A DNA stretch of 64,000 bases from Turicibacter sanguinis (GTDB lineage Bacteria > Bacillota_I > Bacilli_A > MOL361 > Turicibacteraceae), in contig NZ_CP053187.1 in assembly GCF_013046825.1 (NCBI RefSeq), positions 2,700,001 to 2,764,000 of the forward strand, read 5' to 3'. Of the stretch, positions 52,867-62,669 are shown piece after piece. The position numbers and the translations under genes were made by a program. The notes under the pieces are model-generated. The model made no database searches and was not told where the DNA came from. It saw nothing but the letters and a program-made list of their open reading frames with translations. Numbering within the stretch: position 1 is the first letter of the stretch; every line of letters starts with the position of its first letter.

Positions 52867-54138
52867 TTATTTGACTATTTCTTCTAACTTAACATCTAAT
52901 TTATCAATAAAATGGGCTGCTTTTTCAGGTTCATTATTTTGTAAATAATAATAGATTAACGCCATATTATAGTCAGAATAATCCGTTTGCTGTGTTAAAA
53001 GTGTTCCACGTGTAAAAAGTCCCATCACTAATAACACATAGGTGGCAGTTGCTAACGCTGTTCGTGATAAATACTGTTTAGTTTTTGGAAGTCCTAAAAT
53101 TGAAGCAATTAAGAACCCTCCTAAAAATCCTCCTAAATGACCATAAAAGTCAATCGTTGGATCTATGATTGCCCAAACAATTGAAAATAGCATAATGGGA
53201 AAAATCATTCCCTTTACTAAATGCATAAACATTTTTCTATTTTCAATTCCTAAAAACAGCATGGCACCGAGTAACCCATAAGCAACGGTAGAAGCTCCTA
53301 AAGAAACATTTTCAATAAAAGCAAAACTAAATAAATTTCCTAAAAAGGCAGACCCAATGATGATAATAGTGAGTCGCCACCACCCAAATAGGTGCTCAAT
53401 TATTTTACCAAATTGATAAATAAAAATAGCATTAAATAATAAATGGAATAATTGTAAATGAATAAGACTTGGTGTTAATAAGCGCCAATATTCTCCCGCT
53501 ATAATTAATGGATTATATTTCGCTCCAAATTCGATAGCGGTTCCAATATTTTTAACCGGTTGAATTTGAATCATTAAAAATAGGATGACTAGAAGCGCTA
53601 AAAATCCAATAATCACAAATGATTTAGATTGAAACTCAAGCATTTTTCTTACATTTAAAGCTTTAGCTTTCGATGTTTGTTGCATTTCAATAATCAACTC
53701 ACTCATTGAACGCTCCAAAGACGCTCGTTCAATACTTGAGTAAAATTGTTTAATGTCCTCATTTTGAGTAAAATCGTCTGCTCGCTGAATATCAATAATT
53801 TTAACATAGTCTTTTACATTACTAAAATATTGACAACTTGCCGTATCTATATTTAAAATCACCACGTTCAGACGCCATAACAAATAACGACGTCTGACAC
53901 GCGAACGAACTCGATCAATTTGTTTCATGAGTTGTGAGGCTTGCATTTCATTAAACAAACTTCGTTGATTAATATATATGAGCTGCACCGTTGGATGTGA
54001 TAAATTCTCTAACCAAATTTCTTTTTCATTTCCAACATAAATGTAATTTTCTTCTACTAATAAATAATTCACGATATTCATGGTTAGTTCACTTTGAATA
54101 TCTAAGCGAATCTCCTTCATCACACCTTGCTTTTCCAT
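52867..54138 (-). CDS. Rhomboid-family intramembrane serine protease
   Basis: A 423-residue protein with a cytoplasmic N-terminal domain (about 1-165), a six-helix rhomboid domain (about 172-375) and a short TPR-like tail (about 395-420), the layout of B. subtilis YqgP/GluP. The catalytic serine is in GASTVAYG (Ser283) and the histidine in FYGHLGGF (His334). The residue after the serine, usually glycine, is threonine. GEYWRLLTPSLIH near 215-227 is a conserved family stretch. It is downstream of rluD and lspA on the same strand. Confidence 0.9.
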   Translation of the reverse strand: MEKQGVMKEIRLDIQSELTMNIVNYLLVEENYIYVGNEKEIWLENLSHPTVQLIYINQRSLFNEMQASQLMKQIDRVRSRVRRRYLLWRLNVVILNIDTASCQYFSNVKDYVKIIDIQRADDFTQNEDIKQFYSSIERASLERSMSELIIEMQQTSKAKALNVRKMLEFQSKSFVIIGFLALLVILFLMIQIQPVKNIGTAIEFGAKYNPLIIAGEYWRLLTPSLIHLQLFHLLFNAIFIYQFGKIIEHLFGWWRLTIIIIGSAFLGNLFSFAFIENVSLGASTVAYGLLGAMLFLGIENRKMFMHLVKGMIFPIMLFSIVWAIIDPTIDFYGHLGGFLGGFLIASILGLPKTKQYLSRTALATATYVLLVMGLFTRGTLLTQQTDYSDYNMALIYYYLQNNEPEKAAHFIDKLDVKLEEIVK

Positions 54139-54162
54139 TTTCTTATCACCTTATATTTAAGC

Positions 54163-55071
54163 TTATTTTTGAAGATTTGCTAATGCCTCTTCAAAATATG
54201 TTGGAATCGGTGCCGAGAATTCCATATACTCTTCGGTCTTAGGATGGACAAACCCTAAAACTTTAGCATGTAAAAATTGTCCATGTTCTGCACCAATTGT
54301 TTTACGTGGACCATATTGAGGATCTCCTGCTAATGGATACCCAATATATCTCATATGAACACGAATTTGATGAGTGCGACCTGTTTCTAAACGACACTCA
54401 ATTAACGTAAACTCTTTAAAACGTTGTAACACTTTAAAATGCGTAACCGCATGCTTCCCTGACTCTACTACCGCCATCTTCTTACGGTCTTTAGGATCAC
54501 GGCCAATCGGCGCATCAATCGTTCCATTATCATGAGGAATCACCCCATGTACAAGGGCAACATAACGTCTAGTGACTGTTTTTTCAACTAATTGATTCAC
54601 AAGAGATTCATGTGCCACATCGTTTTTAGCAACCATTAATAAACCAGATGTATCTTTATCAATACGATGCACAATGCCTGGACGTAAAACACCATTAATA
54701 CCTGATAAATCCGTCACTTGGGCCATCAATCCATTGACAAGCGTCCCACTCATACTTCCTGGTGCGGGATGTACGACCATATTTTCAGGTTTATTAACAA
54801 CAATCACGTAATCATCTTGATAAACAATATCTAAATCCATCTCTTCTGGAATCACGTCTAAAACTTCAGGTTCTGGGATATTGATTTCAATTTGATCATT
54901 TAATCGACATTTATAGTTAGCTTTCGCCACTTGTCCATTAATTAAAACACGTCCCTCTTTAATGAGTTGTTGTAAATAAGAACGTGAATAATCCTCAAAT
55001 GATTCATTTAAAACTTTATCTAAACGAACACCTACTAATTCTTCTGTTACTATCATATTTTCTTGTTCCAT
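54163..55071 (-). CDS. Ribosomal large-subunit pseudouridine synthase, RluD/YlyB type
   Basis: A 302-residue pseudouridine synthase with an N-terminal S4 RNA-binding domain (about 10-70, VRLDKVLNESFEDYSRS) and a catalytic domain with HRIDKDTSGLLMVAK near 137-151, which holds the catalytic aspartate. GRTHQIRVHM near 225-234 is also typical. The ATG at 55071 has AAAGG nine bases upstream and is preferred over earlier in-frame ATGs at 55080 and 55104. It follows lspA as in Bacillus, where the gene is ylyB. Confidence 0.94.
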   Translation of the reverse strand: MEQENMIVTEELVGVRLDKVLNESFEDYSRSYLQQLIKEGRVLINGQVAKANYKCRLNDQIEINIPEPEVLDVIPEEMDLDIVYQDDYVIVVNKPENMVVHPAPGSMSGTLVNGLMAQVTDLSGINGVLRPGIVHRIDKDTSGLLMVAKNDVAHESLVNQLVEKTVTRRYVALVHGVIPHDNGTIDAPIGRDPKDRKKMAVVESGKHAVTHFKVLQRFKEFTLIECRLETGRTHQIRVHMRYIGYPLAGDPQYGPRKTIGAEHGQFLHAKVLGFVHPKTEEYMEFSAPIPTYFEEALANLQK

Positions 55072-55182
55072 AAACGCCATCCTTTCAACAAGCAAAAAAG
55101 CCATTTAAGGATTTACTACTTTCTTGGTTGTCTTTAATTTAATCGTCTTTATTTTACTAAGTTGTAGTGTTTGATGTTATGA

Positions 55183-55641
55183 TTATTGACGCTTCATATC
55201 TAAAATGGCATCAATCGCCATTAAGACAACTCCAATACATAAGGCACTATCTGCAATATTAAAAATTGGGAAATCATAACCCAAAATATACGTGTCAATA
55301 AAGTCAACAACGTGTTGATACAACACACGATCGATAAAGTTTCCAACCGCTCCCCCTAAAATAAGGGCTAAGGCAATCATTAACCATTTATCTTTTTTAA
55401 TATCTAAGCGAGTCATCCACACAATAACAACGGCGATGACTGCTAATGTGATGAGGTAAAAAAACATCATTTTTCCTTGAAAAATTCCCCAAGCTGCACC
55501 TGCATTACGATGTGATGTAATGTATAAAAAGTTATCAATAATCGGAATGGATTGACCAATCGTCATTTGTGAGGCAACTAAATATTTTGTCACTTGATCG
55601 AGCACAATAGTTAAAGCGACAATGGCGATAATTAACCACAT
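55183..55641 (-). CDS. lspA: Lipoprotein signal peptidase (signal peptidase II)
   Basis: LspA removes signal peptides from prolipoproteins. The 152 residues contain four membrane helices and the catalytic aspartates in FIDRVLYQHVVDFID near 101-115 and FNIADSALCIG near 127-137, with the conserved RNAGAAWG near 46-53. AAGGAG lies upstream of the ATG. It is followed by the rluD-type gene as in most Bacillota. It would process lipoproteins such as the binding protein at 48033. Confidence 0.96.
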   Translation of the reverse strand: MWLIIAIVALTIVLDQVTKYLVASQMTIGQSIPIIDNFLYITSHRNAGAAWGIFQGKMMFFYLITLAVIAVVIVWMTRLDIKKDKWLMIALALILGGAVGNFIDRVLYQHVVDFIDTYILGYDFPIFNIADSALCIGVVLMAIDAILDMKRQ

Positions 55642-55726
55642 TTATTCCACTACTCCTTTAGTATTCGTTTTATTTTGACATTTTAACATTATAACAAACA
55701 ATTCAATTTTTGTATATAAAATTTCC

Positions 55727-56200
55727 CTATTTAGCCGTGTTCACATTCAATGAAATCTCAGCCATTTGACGGTATTTAACTCCCGCTGCATCAAGCATTC
55801 GTTTTGAGGCAAGGGTGCTGTCTGTATGAGCATACTTATCACTCATGTAAACAATTTCATTAATTCCAGATTGAATGATATATTTGGCACATTCATGACA
55901 TGGAAACAGTGAAACATATAAACGACAATGTTTAAGGCTAGTCGTACTGTTTAAAATAGCATTTTGTTCCGCATGAACAACGTATGGATATTTCGTATTT
56001 ATAAACTCTCCTTCACGCTCCCATGGAAATTCTTCATCTTTACATCCATGTGGAAACCCATTATAGCCTATTCCGACAATTCGATGTTCTTCATTTACAA
56101 TGCAAGCTCCAACTTGAGTCTGAGGATCTTTACTACGCATGGCAGATAGTAATGCAATCCCCATGAAATACTCATCCCAACTTAAATAATTTTCACGCAT
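55727..56200 (-). CDS. comEB: ComEB-like deoxycytidylate deaminase
   Basis: A 157-residue zinc deaminase. The zinc and catalytic residues are in VVHAEQNAIL (His76, Glu78) and PCHECAKYI (Cys101, Cys104), and the N-terminal YFMGIALLSAMRSKDPQTQVGACIV is typical of dCMP deaminases (residues 11-35, read in parts). It deaminates dCMP to dUMP for thymidylate synthesis. An AGGAGG ribosome site precedes the ATG. No comEA or comEC is nearby, so the name reflects the family only. Confidence 0.94.
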   Translation of the reverse strand: MRENYLSWDEYFMGIALLSAMRSKDPQTQVGACIVNEEHRIVGIGYNGFPHGCKDEEFPWEREGEFINTKYPYVVHAEQNAILNSTTSLKHCRLYVSLFPCHECAKYIIQSGINEIVYMSDKYAHTDSTLASKRMLDAAGVKYRQMAEISLNVNTAK

Positions 56201-56247
56201 AAAAAAGCCTCCTATTACATTAACCTAATTCGTTTTGATGTGATAGT

Positions 56248-56284
56248 AAAAAAACCTATCGCCCACTGGGAGATAAGTTTTTAT
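56248..56284 (-). terminator. Intrinsic terminator after the DUF4097 gene
   Basis: AAAACcTATCgCCCA and TGGGaGATAaGTTTT pair with a few mismatches (56251-56281); T residues follow on the minus strand. Confidence 0.7.
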
Positions 56285-56291
56285 CCCTATT

Positions 56292-57278
56292 TTAATTATA
56301 ACTGATTTTCAAGACATTTGCCTCTATTTCATGATTTTTCTTTAATCCTGATAGCTGTAAAGATTTAATTTGATAACTTAAATCTTCATTTTTTAAACTT
56401 ACCTCTCCATTTAGTTTATCCACATCAATGTAGCTCATGTATATATTTTTCAAATTGAAATCCCCATTCACTGTGGAGAGGTTTAATACCTCTCCCTTTA
56501 AATCTGTTATCGAAAAATCACCATTAATTGTTTCCGCTTCGATATACGAACTTTCTAAATTAGAAACTAAAAGACTTCCGTTTACAACTGATAGCGTACT
56601 CTCGTTGTTTATGATACTATCTAAAACTTTAATTTTTCCATTCACTGTTTCTAAAATGGCCTCAACAAACTGACTATCACAGAGTTCAACCGTTCCATTC
56701 ACGGTCTTAACTTCTAAAATTTGTCCAATCCCTGAAATTTTAATATCGCCATTAAGGGTCTCTAATTCATAATCCATGACATTTTGAGGGACCTTAATGA
56801 CAATTTTTGATTTACTTTCCTCACATCCAAAGAAACAAAACAGTTGATTTTTTTTCTTTTCTTCAACTGTCACGGTCGAAATGGATTGTTCAATACGGAA
56901 ACGATTTGGTTTTTTGGTGTAAATTTCAACACTTAATGTCTGACCTTCTACCGATTGAATCACTACATCTGCGTTCATCACATCAGTTTCTAGTTCAATT
57001 GGTTGTGCTAAATCAAAATCAAACGTACTTAAATGATAATAGTCTTCTTCACTTCCACTTTGTCTAAACTGTAAATTTGACACAAACTGCTCGGATTCTA
57101 GATGATCATAAGTGAAAATATCTCCCTCATAGCCTTCTATTCTTTCTGCGATATCATCAATCAAATCAGGTATTTTCTTGATATCATAGACTGTCATGGA
57201 AATCATGCTTGCTATAAAAATAACTAAAGCTGTCACTGATGAATAAATTAAATATAAACCCATTCTATTTTTTTTCAT
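56292..57278 (-). CDS. DUF4097-type membrane-anchored beta-repeat protein
   Basis: A 328-residue protein with one N-terminal helix (about residues 10-30) and an extracellular part made of beta-strand repeats: phrases of the type ETLNGDIKI, KTVNGTVEL, ETVNGKIKV, SVVNGSLLV, ETINGDFSI and STVNGDFNL recur about every 20 residues between about 178 and 290, the pattern of DUF4097 right-handed beta-helix domains. The function is unknown; relatives occur with envelope-stress genes. It is the last gene of the padR-DUF1700-DUF4097 operon. Confidence 0.85.
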   Translation of the reverse strand: MKKNRMGLYLIYSSVTALVIFIASMISMTVYDIKKIPDLIDDIAERIEGYEGDIFTYDHLESEQFVSNLQFRQSGSEEDYYHLSTFDFDLAQPIELETDVMNADVVIQSVEGQTLSVEIYTKKPNRFRIEQSISTVTVEEKKKNQLFCFFGCEESKSKIVIKVPQNVMDYELETLNGDIKISGIGQILEVKTVNGTVELCDSQFVEAILETVNGKIKVLDSIINNESTLSVVNGSLLVSNLESSYIEAETINGDFSITDLKGEVLNLSTVNGDFNLKNIYMSYIDVDKLNGEVSLKNEDLSYQIKSLQLSGLKKNHEIEANVLKISYN

Positions 57279-57296
57279 AACAAATCCCCTCTCAAA

Positions 57297-57848
57297 TTAA
57301 AATGGTCTGATTAAAAAACGGCCCATTCGATACAAACCGTAAAATAGAGCTAGTCCACTATTAAAAATTAAAATCGATAAGCTAAATAATAAGAAAAAGA
57401 TTGACCACGTTACTTGGCTAAATAAAAAGGAAACAAAGAACAATACAATCCCACCAATCGTTAAACCAAATGCAACCCCCATCACTCCAAATCCGACAAC
57501 AAAAAAAACACCCCATAAAGCTAAATAAATTAATTTTTCTCCCATCCTTTTTCCCTCACAATCTTGACGGCTCACCACATCAGCAAAAAAATTAAGCGCC
57601 TCATTTGCTCCTTGTTCGATTTTTTCAAACAGATTCTCTTGATGTTCAATCCCTAACGCCAATTTCACTTCCTTTGCTACTTCTTTTGGTGAACCTAGTC
57701 GCTGTAAAATTTCATCTTCACTTTTCCCTTCATTGAGCATCGCCTTAATTTGCTCTTGATAATTTAGGATAATATCACTTCGATCCTCTTCAGACAAAAG
57801 TCGTAATTCTTTTTCTAATGCCTCAATCCAATTCGTTTTGTGACTCAT
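57297..57848 (-). CDS. DUF1700 membrane protein
   Basis: A 183-residue protein. The N-terminal helical part (about 1-65) with LEKELRLLSEEDRSDIILNYQEQI and DEILQRLGSPKEVAKEV (read in parts) is the DUF1700 signature. Three or four hydrophobic segments follow (about 90-180). Its start overlaps the padR end by 26 bases; the ATG at 57848 fits the AAGGAG site better than one two codons upstream. DUF1700 genes are usually paired with padR genes, and the module is thought to be autoregulated. Confidence 0.87.
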   Translation of the reverse strand: MSHKTNWIEALEKELRLLSEEDRSDIILNYQEQIKAMLNEGKSEDEILQRLGSPKEVAKEVKLALGIEHQENLFEKIEQGANEALNFFADVVSRQDCEGKRMGEKLIYLALWGVFFVVGFGVMGVAFGLTIGGIVLFFVSFLFSQVTWSIFFLLFSLSILIFNSGLALFYGLYRMGRFLIRPF

Positions 57849-58164
57849 CCACATTCACTCCTTCTAAAAAATAATTAACTTCTAAACTAAACACTTTCCA
57901 ATCCCTCACCATTTTACTGAGATGTTTTTTTCCCACTGTCGTTATCACATAATATTTTCGTGCGGGTCCTTCACTTGAATCTCTCATATACGTCCTGCAA
58001 TAGCCTTCCTTTGTTAACCGTCTTAATAAGGGATAAATCGTACTCTCTGTCACCTCAATGCGCGGTGAAATTCGTTGGACAATCTCATATCCATATAAAT
58101 CTTCTTGCTCAATTAAACTAAGTACACAAAGTTCTAAAATCCCTTTTTTATATTGAGAATTCAT
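57823..58164 (-). CDS. PadR-family transcriptional regulator
   Basis: A 113-residue winged-helix protein of the short PadR class. KKGILELCVLSLIEQEDLYGYEIVQRIS at residues 6-33 (read in parts) and ESTIYPLLRRLTKEGYCRTY near 40-59 are the family motifs, and EGPARKYYVITTVGKKHL near 65-82 forms the wing. A C-terminal dimer helix follows. Palindromes in the upstream region (58216-58260) are likely operator candidates for autoregulation. GAGGAGG precedes the ATG. Confidence 0.93.
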   Translation of the reverse strand: MNSQYKKGILELCVLSLIEQEDLYGYEIVQRISPRIEVTESTIYPLLRRLTKEGYCRTYMRDSSEGPARKYYVITTVGKKHLSKMVRDWKVFSLEVNYFLEGVNVDESQNELD

Positions 58165-58215
58165 TCAGTCCCTCCTCAATGTTTATCTCTTCTTCATCCA
58201 ATTTATGCGTCTAAC

Positions 58216-58260
58216 CACTATAGTGTGATACACAATACAAAACATAACATAGTAGTATGT
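58216..58260. promoter_or_regulatory. Palindrome cluster, candidate PadR operator
   Basis: Three perfect inverted repeats are crowded upstream of padR: CACTATAGTG (58216-58225), GTGT-GAT-ACAC (58223-58233) and ACATA-GTAG-TATGT (58247-58260). ACAT/ATGT arms are typical of PadR sites. A possible -10 TATAGT lies inside the first palindrome on the minus strand. Confidence 0.45.
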
Positions 58261-58275
58261 CACGCGCCATAGGTT

Positions 58276-58314
58276 GAAAAAAAAAGAAGAACATTCGTTC
58301 CTCCTTTTTCGTCA
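58276..58314 (-). terminator. Weak terminator candidate after nagA
   Basis: An imperfect hairpin (AAGAAGAAC / GTTCCTCCTT) is followed on the minus strand by a long T-run just after the nagA stop codon. The stem is poor. Confidence 0.4.
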
Positions 58315-58316
58315 TG

Positions 58317-59444
58317 TTATCGCTCATAGACAATTTTTCCTTCAACAATCGTCACCAATGCTTCTAACGCTTCATCCCAAATCACTAAATCTGCATCTTT
58401 CCCAATCTCAATCGATCCTTTACAATCCTCTACTCCAATTGAACGAGCGGCATTTAAAGACGCTAATTGGTAAACAGCAGGTAAAGAAAGCGTGGTTTCT
58501 TCATAAAAATTACGCACTGCTTTATTTAAAGTTAACACACTACCTGCTAAAGATCCTGTTCGAAGCCTTGCACTTCCATTCTCAACGATAACTTCTTGTC
58601 CTCCCAAATCATAAACGCCATCTGGCATACAGCCCGCTCGCATACTGTCCGTAATTAACACTATATTTCCACTTTTAACCCGATAAAACCATTCAAAAAT
58701 TTCAGGATTAACGTGAATTTTATCTGCGATTAACTCCGCACTCACATCAGACATTAAAATAGCCCCTACTGCTCCAGGTTCGCGATGATTAAATCCAGAC
58801 ATCCCGTTAAACGTATGTGTGGCGTGTGAAATACCAAGTTGAATCGCTTCTTTGGCTTTTGCAAACGTCGTTGAAGTATGTCCCATCGACAATTTAATAT
58901 CTGTCTTTAATTTCATGGCTTTAATAAATTCATAACCTTCATCAACTTCAGGCGCAAGGGTAATTAATTTAATCACATCTTGAAAAGGTTCAATCCATGT
59001 CATATTAGGCTTTTGAATAAACGCTTTGTTTTGGGCACCTTTATACGTCTCACTAATAAATGGTCCTTCTAAATGACACCCTAAAACCTTAGCGCCTTTA
59101 TAATGGCCATTCATGCCTATTCGAATTTGATTTAATGCACATTCAATCTTTTCTTGACTCATCGTCATCGTGGTTGGTAAAAAACTCGTCACTCCAAACT
59201 TAACAAGCAGTTGACTAATCGTCTCAATTGTATCATCATTTGCATCCATGACATCAGCCCCACCTGCCCCATGGATATGAATATCAATCAATCCCGCTCC
59301 AACATAAGCTCCTTTAGCATCTATAATGTCCACCTGATCCGGTAAATCATCTGTAATATCTAGGATTTTGTCCTCAAATAAAATAATTTTTTGTTCCATA
59401 ATAGAATCATTTAAAATAATTTTACCATTTATAATTGCCTTCAT
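58317..59444 (-). CDS. nagA: N-acetylglucosamine-6-phosphate deacetylase
   Basis: NagA deacetylates GlcNAc-6-phosphate in amino-sugar catabolism and cell-wall recycling. The 375-residue amidohydrolase has GLIDIHIHGAGG near 53-64, the metal ligand Glu in GCHLEGPFIS near 123-132, LSMGHTSTTF near 186-195, and HTFNGMSGFNHREPG near 209-223, then the catalytic Asp in LITDSMRAG near 266-274. The ATG at 59444 lies five bases after GGAGGGG. No nagB is adjacent. Confidence 0.94.
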   Translation of the reverse strand: MKAIINGKIILNDSIMEQKIILFEDKILDITDDLPDQVDIIDAKGAYVGAGLIDIHIHGAGGADVMDANDDTIETISQLLVKFGVTSFLPTTMTMSQEKIECALNQIRIGMNGHYKGAKVLGCHLEGPFISETYKGAQNKAFIQKPNMTWIEPFQDVIKLITLAPEVDEGYEFIKAMKLKTDIKLSMGHTSTTFAKAKEAIQLGISHATHTFNGMSGFNHREPGAVGAILMSDVSAELIADKIHVNPEIFEWFYRVKSGNIVLITDSMRAGCMPDGVYDLGGQEVIVENGSARLRTGSLAGSVLTLNKAVRNFYEETTLSLPAVYQLASLNAARSIGVEDCKGSIEIGKDADLVIWDEALEALVTIVEGKIVYER

Positions 59445-59550
59445 CTTTTCCCCTCCAAGCAAACGTTCCTCACTCCTTTTATACCATATCTGACAGTTAA
59501 ATCGTATGGTTTATCCTCATGATTATATAGAAATATCTTACCTACCTAAC

Positions 59551-59591
59551 AAAAAAAACCAATGAACGAAACATCGATTCATTGGTTTTTG
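59551..59591 (-). terminator. Intrinsic terminator after ileS
   Basis: AAAACCAATGAA and TTCATTGGTTTT (about 59555-59566 and 59578-59589) form a perfect stem with a T-run on the minus strand. Confidence 0.85.
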
Positions 59592-59602
59592 GTCATATTT
59601 AA

Positions 59603-62338
59603 TTAGGCTTCAATAACTTCAGCACAACGAGGACAAATTCCTTGCTCATTAGCAGCTGGTACCACTAACCAACAACGATCACAAGTATGTCCTTCAGCTG
59701 CTTTAACCACAACGGCTAATCCATCAAATTGTAAAGCATCCTCAGGAGCCTCTCCCTCTTCAAGCACACACTCAGATACGATGAAGATTTGTTTTAAATC
59801 TGCCTGTAATGAGTTTAATAATGCTTTAGTCTCAGCATTTGGATATAAGTGTAATGAAGCAGTTAATGATTTACCAATCACTTTTTGATTACGTGCTTCT
59901 TCTAATGCTTTTAAAACATCATGACGTAATGATAAGAATTGACTCCATTTTGTCGTCACTTCAGCTGCATTCGCATATTCTTTAACCACTGGCATATCTG
60001 TTAAGTAAACAGAAATTTCAGTGTGTCCTGGAATATATGAATACACTTCATCCGCTGTATGTGGGATGACTGGTGCAAGTAAGCGACACATGTCATACAC
60101 ATGGTGATATAAGACGGTTTGAATTGAACGACGTGCTTGGCTATCTGCTTTTTCAATATATAAAATATCTTTCGTAAAATCTAAATAGAAGGCACTTAAA
60201 TCATTTGAGATATAATTATTAACTGTTTTGAATACGTCATCAAAACGATATTCTTCATAAGCTGATTTTAATTCTTTTGTTAACTCATTTAAACGAATCA
60301 TCATAAATTGATCCACTTCATTTAAGTCTTCATAAGCCACTAAATCAGTTTCAGGATTAAAATCAAATAAGTTTCCAAGTAAGAAACGGAATGTATTACG
60401 CATTTTACGATAACTTTCAGCAACTTGTTTGATTAAATCTTCAGAAATACGAACGTCTGCTTGGTAATCAACTGATGCTACCCATAAACGAACGATATCT
60501 GCACCGTAAATTTTAATTAATTTTAATGGGTCAATAACATTTCCAATTGATTTAGACATTTTACGTCCTTGTCCATCTAAAACAAATCCATGACTTACGA
60601 CTGTTTTATATGGCGCACGTCCTGTCATCGCAACCCCTGTTGATAATGAAGAGTTAAACCATCCACGATATTGGTCAGACCCTTCTAAATATAAATCAGC
60701 TGGATATGGTAATCCACGTTCAACTAACACACTATGGTGAGAAGAACCAGAATCAAACCAAACATCCATGATATCTGTCTCTTTGCGGAACTTTCCATTT
60801 GGGCTACCTGGATGAGTAAATCCTGCTGGTAATAATTCTTCAGCTTCTAATTCAAACCAGATGTTTGATCCTTTTTCACGGAATAAATTAGCGACATGAT
60901 TAATAACTGATTCATCTAAAATGGCTTCACCATCTTCAGCATAGAACACTGGAATCGGAACACCCCAAACACGTTGACGAGAAATACACCAATCAGCACG
61001 ATCTTTAATCATATTTCCTAGACGCACTTCTCCCCATGCCGGTAACCAGTTCACCTCTTTAATTTGCTCCATCATTTGACCTTTTAACGCTTCAATTGAA
61101 GCAAACCATTGCTCTGTTGCACGGAAAATAATTGGTTTTTTCGTACGCCAGTCATGTGGATATGAGTGAGTGATGAATTTTAATCCAAGAAGTGCACCCT
61201 TTTCTTCAAGCTTTTGTCCAACTGCTTTATTAGCATCTTCATAGTACATTCCTTCAAACTCAAACGCATCTTTTGTCATGTATCCACGATAATCAACTGG
61301 ACATAAGACCTCTAAATTATATTTACGCCCTGCATTAAAGTCATCTTCACCATGACCTGGTGCAGTATGAACAAGCCCTGTTCCGGCATCTAATGTAACG
61401 TGATCTCCTAAAATTAATAATGATTCACGATCAAATAATGGATGTTTAGCTGTCATATATTCAAAGTCTGACCCTTTATAAGTTGCTAAAATCTCATAAG
61501 TTTCCCAGTTTAATTCTTTTGATAATGACTCAACTAATTCTTTAGCGACAATGAACTTGCGATCATTAACAGCCACTGTCACATACTCAAGATCAGCATT
61601 CACACAGATTCCTAAGTTCGCTGGAATGGTCCAAGGAGTTGTTGTCCAAATAACAAATTCTTCATCTCCAGCTAAAATACCCTTTCCATCTTGTACTTTA
61701 AATGCCACATAGATAGATGGCGATTTTTTATCATGATATTCAATTTCCGCTTCAGCTAAAGCTGTTTCTGAAGATGGTGACCAGTAGATTGGCTTTAATC
61801 CTTTATAAATTAACCCTTCCTTCACCATTTTTCCGAAAACTAAAATTTGTTGTGCTTCATACTCTTTTTGTAATGTAATATATGGGTTATCCCAGTCACC
61901 AAGTACCCCTAAACGTTTAAACTGTGTCTTCTGACCTTCTACTTGTTCAAGAGCGTACTCTTTACATAATTCGCGGAATTCAGCCACCGTTTTTTCTTTA
62001 CGATTCACTTTTTTATTATTCGTTAATGCTTGCTCAATTGGAAGACCATGTGTATCCCATCCTGGAATATATGGTGCGTAATATCCATCCATATTTTTAA
62101 AACGCACAACAAAATCTTTCAAAATTTTATTTAATGCGTGCCCCATATGAATATTTCCATTGGCATAAGGTGGTCCATCATGTAAAACGAAAGGTGTTTT
62201 ATCTTGATTTTTTTCCAACACTTTCTCATATAATTTTTCATCATACCACGTCTGTTCAATTTGTGGTTCACGATTTGGAAGATTTCCACGCATTGGGAAA
62301 TCTGTTTTAGGCATTAATAATGTCTCTTTTAATTCCAT
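59603..62338 (-). CDS. ileS: Isoleucyl-tRNA synthetase
   Basis: A 911-residue class I synthetase. The HIGH motif is in [15 protein letters not shown] near 56-70 and KMSKS in [10 protein letters not shown] near 590-599. An editing domain lies between ([11 protein letters not shown] near 233-243), and the C-terminal zinc finger has CDRCWLV and CPRC near 885-905. Length is the bacterial standard. AAAGGAG precedes the ATG. It is under an isoleucine T-box. As in Bacillus, it lies next to the divIVA position. Confidence 0.98.
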   Translation of the reverse strand: MELKETLLMPKTDFPMRGNLPNREPQIEQTWYDEKLYEKVLEKNQDKTPFVLHDGPPYANGNIHMGHALNKILKDFVVRFKNMDGYYAPYIPGWDTHGLPIEQALTNNKKVNRKEKTVAEFRELCKEYALEQVEGQKTQFKRLGVLGDWDNPYITLQKEYEAQQILVFGKMVKEGLIYKGLKPIYWSPSSETALAEAEIEYHDKKSPSIYVAFKVQDGKGILAGDEEFVIWTTTPWTIPANLGICVNADLEYVTVAVNDRKFIVAKELVESLSKELNWETYEILATYKGSDFEYMTAKHPLFDRESLLILGDHVTLDAGTGLVHTAPGHGEDDFNAGRKYNLEVLCPVDYRGYMTKDAFEFEGMYYEDANKAVGQKLEEKGALLGLKFITHSYPHDWRTKKPIIFRATEQWFASIEALKGQMMEQIKEVNWLPAWGEVRLGNMIKDRADWCISRQRVWGVPIPVFYAEDGEAILDESVINHVANLFREKGSNIWFELEAEELLPAGFTHPGSPNGKFRKETDIMDVWFDSGSSHHSVLVERGLPYPADLYLEGSDQYRGWFNSSLSTGVAMTGRAPYKTVVSHGFVLDGQGRKMSKSIGNVIDPLKLIKIYGADIVRLWVASVDYQADVRISEDLIKQVAESYRKMRNTFRFLLGNLFDFNPETDLVAYEDLNEVDQFMMIRLNELTKELKSAYEEYRFDDVFKTVNNYISNDLSAFYLDFTKDILYIEKADSQARRSIQTVLYHHVYDMCRLLAPVIPHTADEVYSYIPGHTEISVYLTDMPVVKEYANAAEVTTKWSQFLSLRHDVLKALEEARNQKVIGKSLTASLHLYPNAETKALLNSLQADLKQIFIVSECVLEEGEAPEDALQFDGLAVVVKAAEGHTCDRCWLVVPAANEQGICPRCAEVIEA

Positions 62339-62390
62339 GTCGACAACTCCTTTTTGATTTATCCATCAAATAGTTTAAGACAATAAAAAA

Positions 62391-62626
62391 AACTTTCCGT
62401 CACATAAGGACGAAAAGTTCGTGGTACCACCTTAATTTACAACAAAAGGATTTCCTCTTATTGCCTCAAACTATTTATCGCATAGTATACGTCATGTTTT
62501 AATTCACATGAAAGCTCCTGGCTGATTCTATTTCATCATTTTTATCGGCCTTTCACCAACACCGACTCGCTAAAAAAAAGAGGAAAAAATAGCATGGTCC
62601 AATCATCGCTCATATTCACTATATTT
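62391..62626 (-). promoter_or_regulatory. T-box riboswitch of ileS
   Basis: The leader contains the T-box core GGTGGTACCACG (minus strand, 62421-62432), followed by the terminator AACTTTTCGTC / GACGGAAAGTT (62391-62401 and 62409-62419) with eight T. Upstream, AGCGAGTCGG and GTTGGTGAAAGGCC form stem I parts, and the candidate specifier is ATC (62526-62524), an isoleucine codon. Uncharged tRNA-Ile would stabilise the antiterminator. Confidence 0.92.
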
Positions 62627-62633
62627 GACTTAA

Positions 62634-62662
62634 ATTTTAAAGAATTTAAGTTAAAAAATCAA
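62634..62662 (-). promoter_or_regulatory. Sigma-A promoter of the ileS T-box transcript
   Basis: TTGATT (62662-62657) and TAAAAT (62639-62634) are 17 bases apart on the minus strand, just upstream of the T-box leader. Confidence 0.65.
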
Positions 62663-62669
62663 TACATTT

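Noticed and set aside
56437-57067. Plus-strand open frames opposite the DUF4097 gene
   Set aside because: They are shadows of the repeat-rich minus-strand gene and have no ribosome sites.
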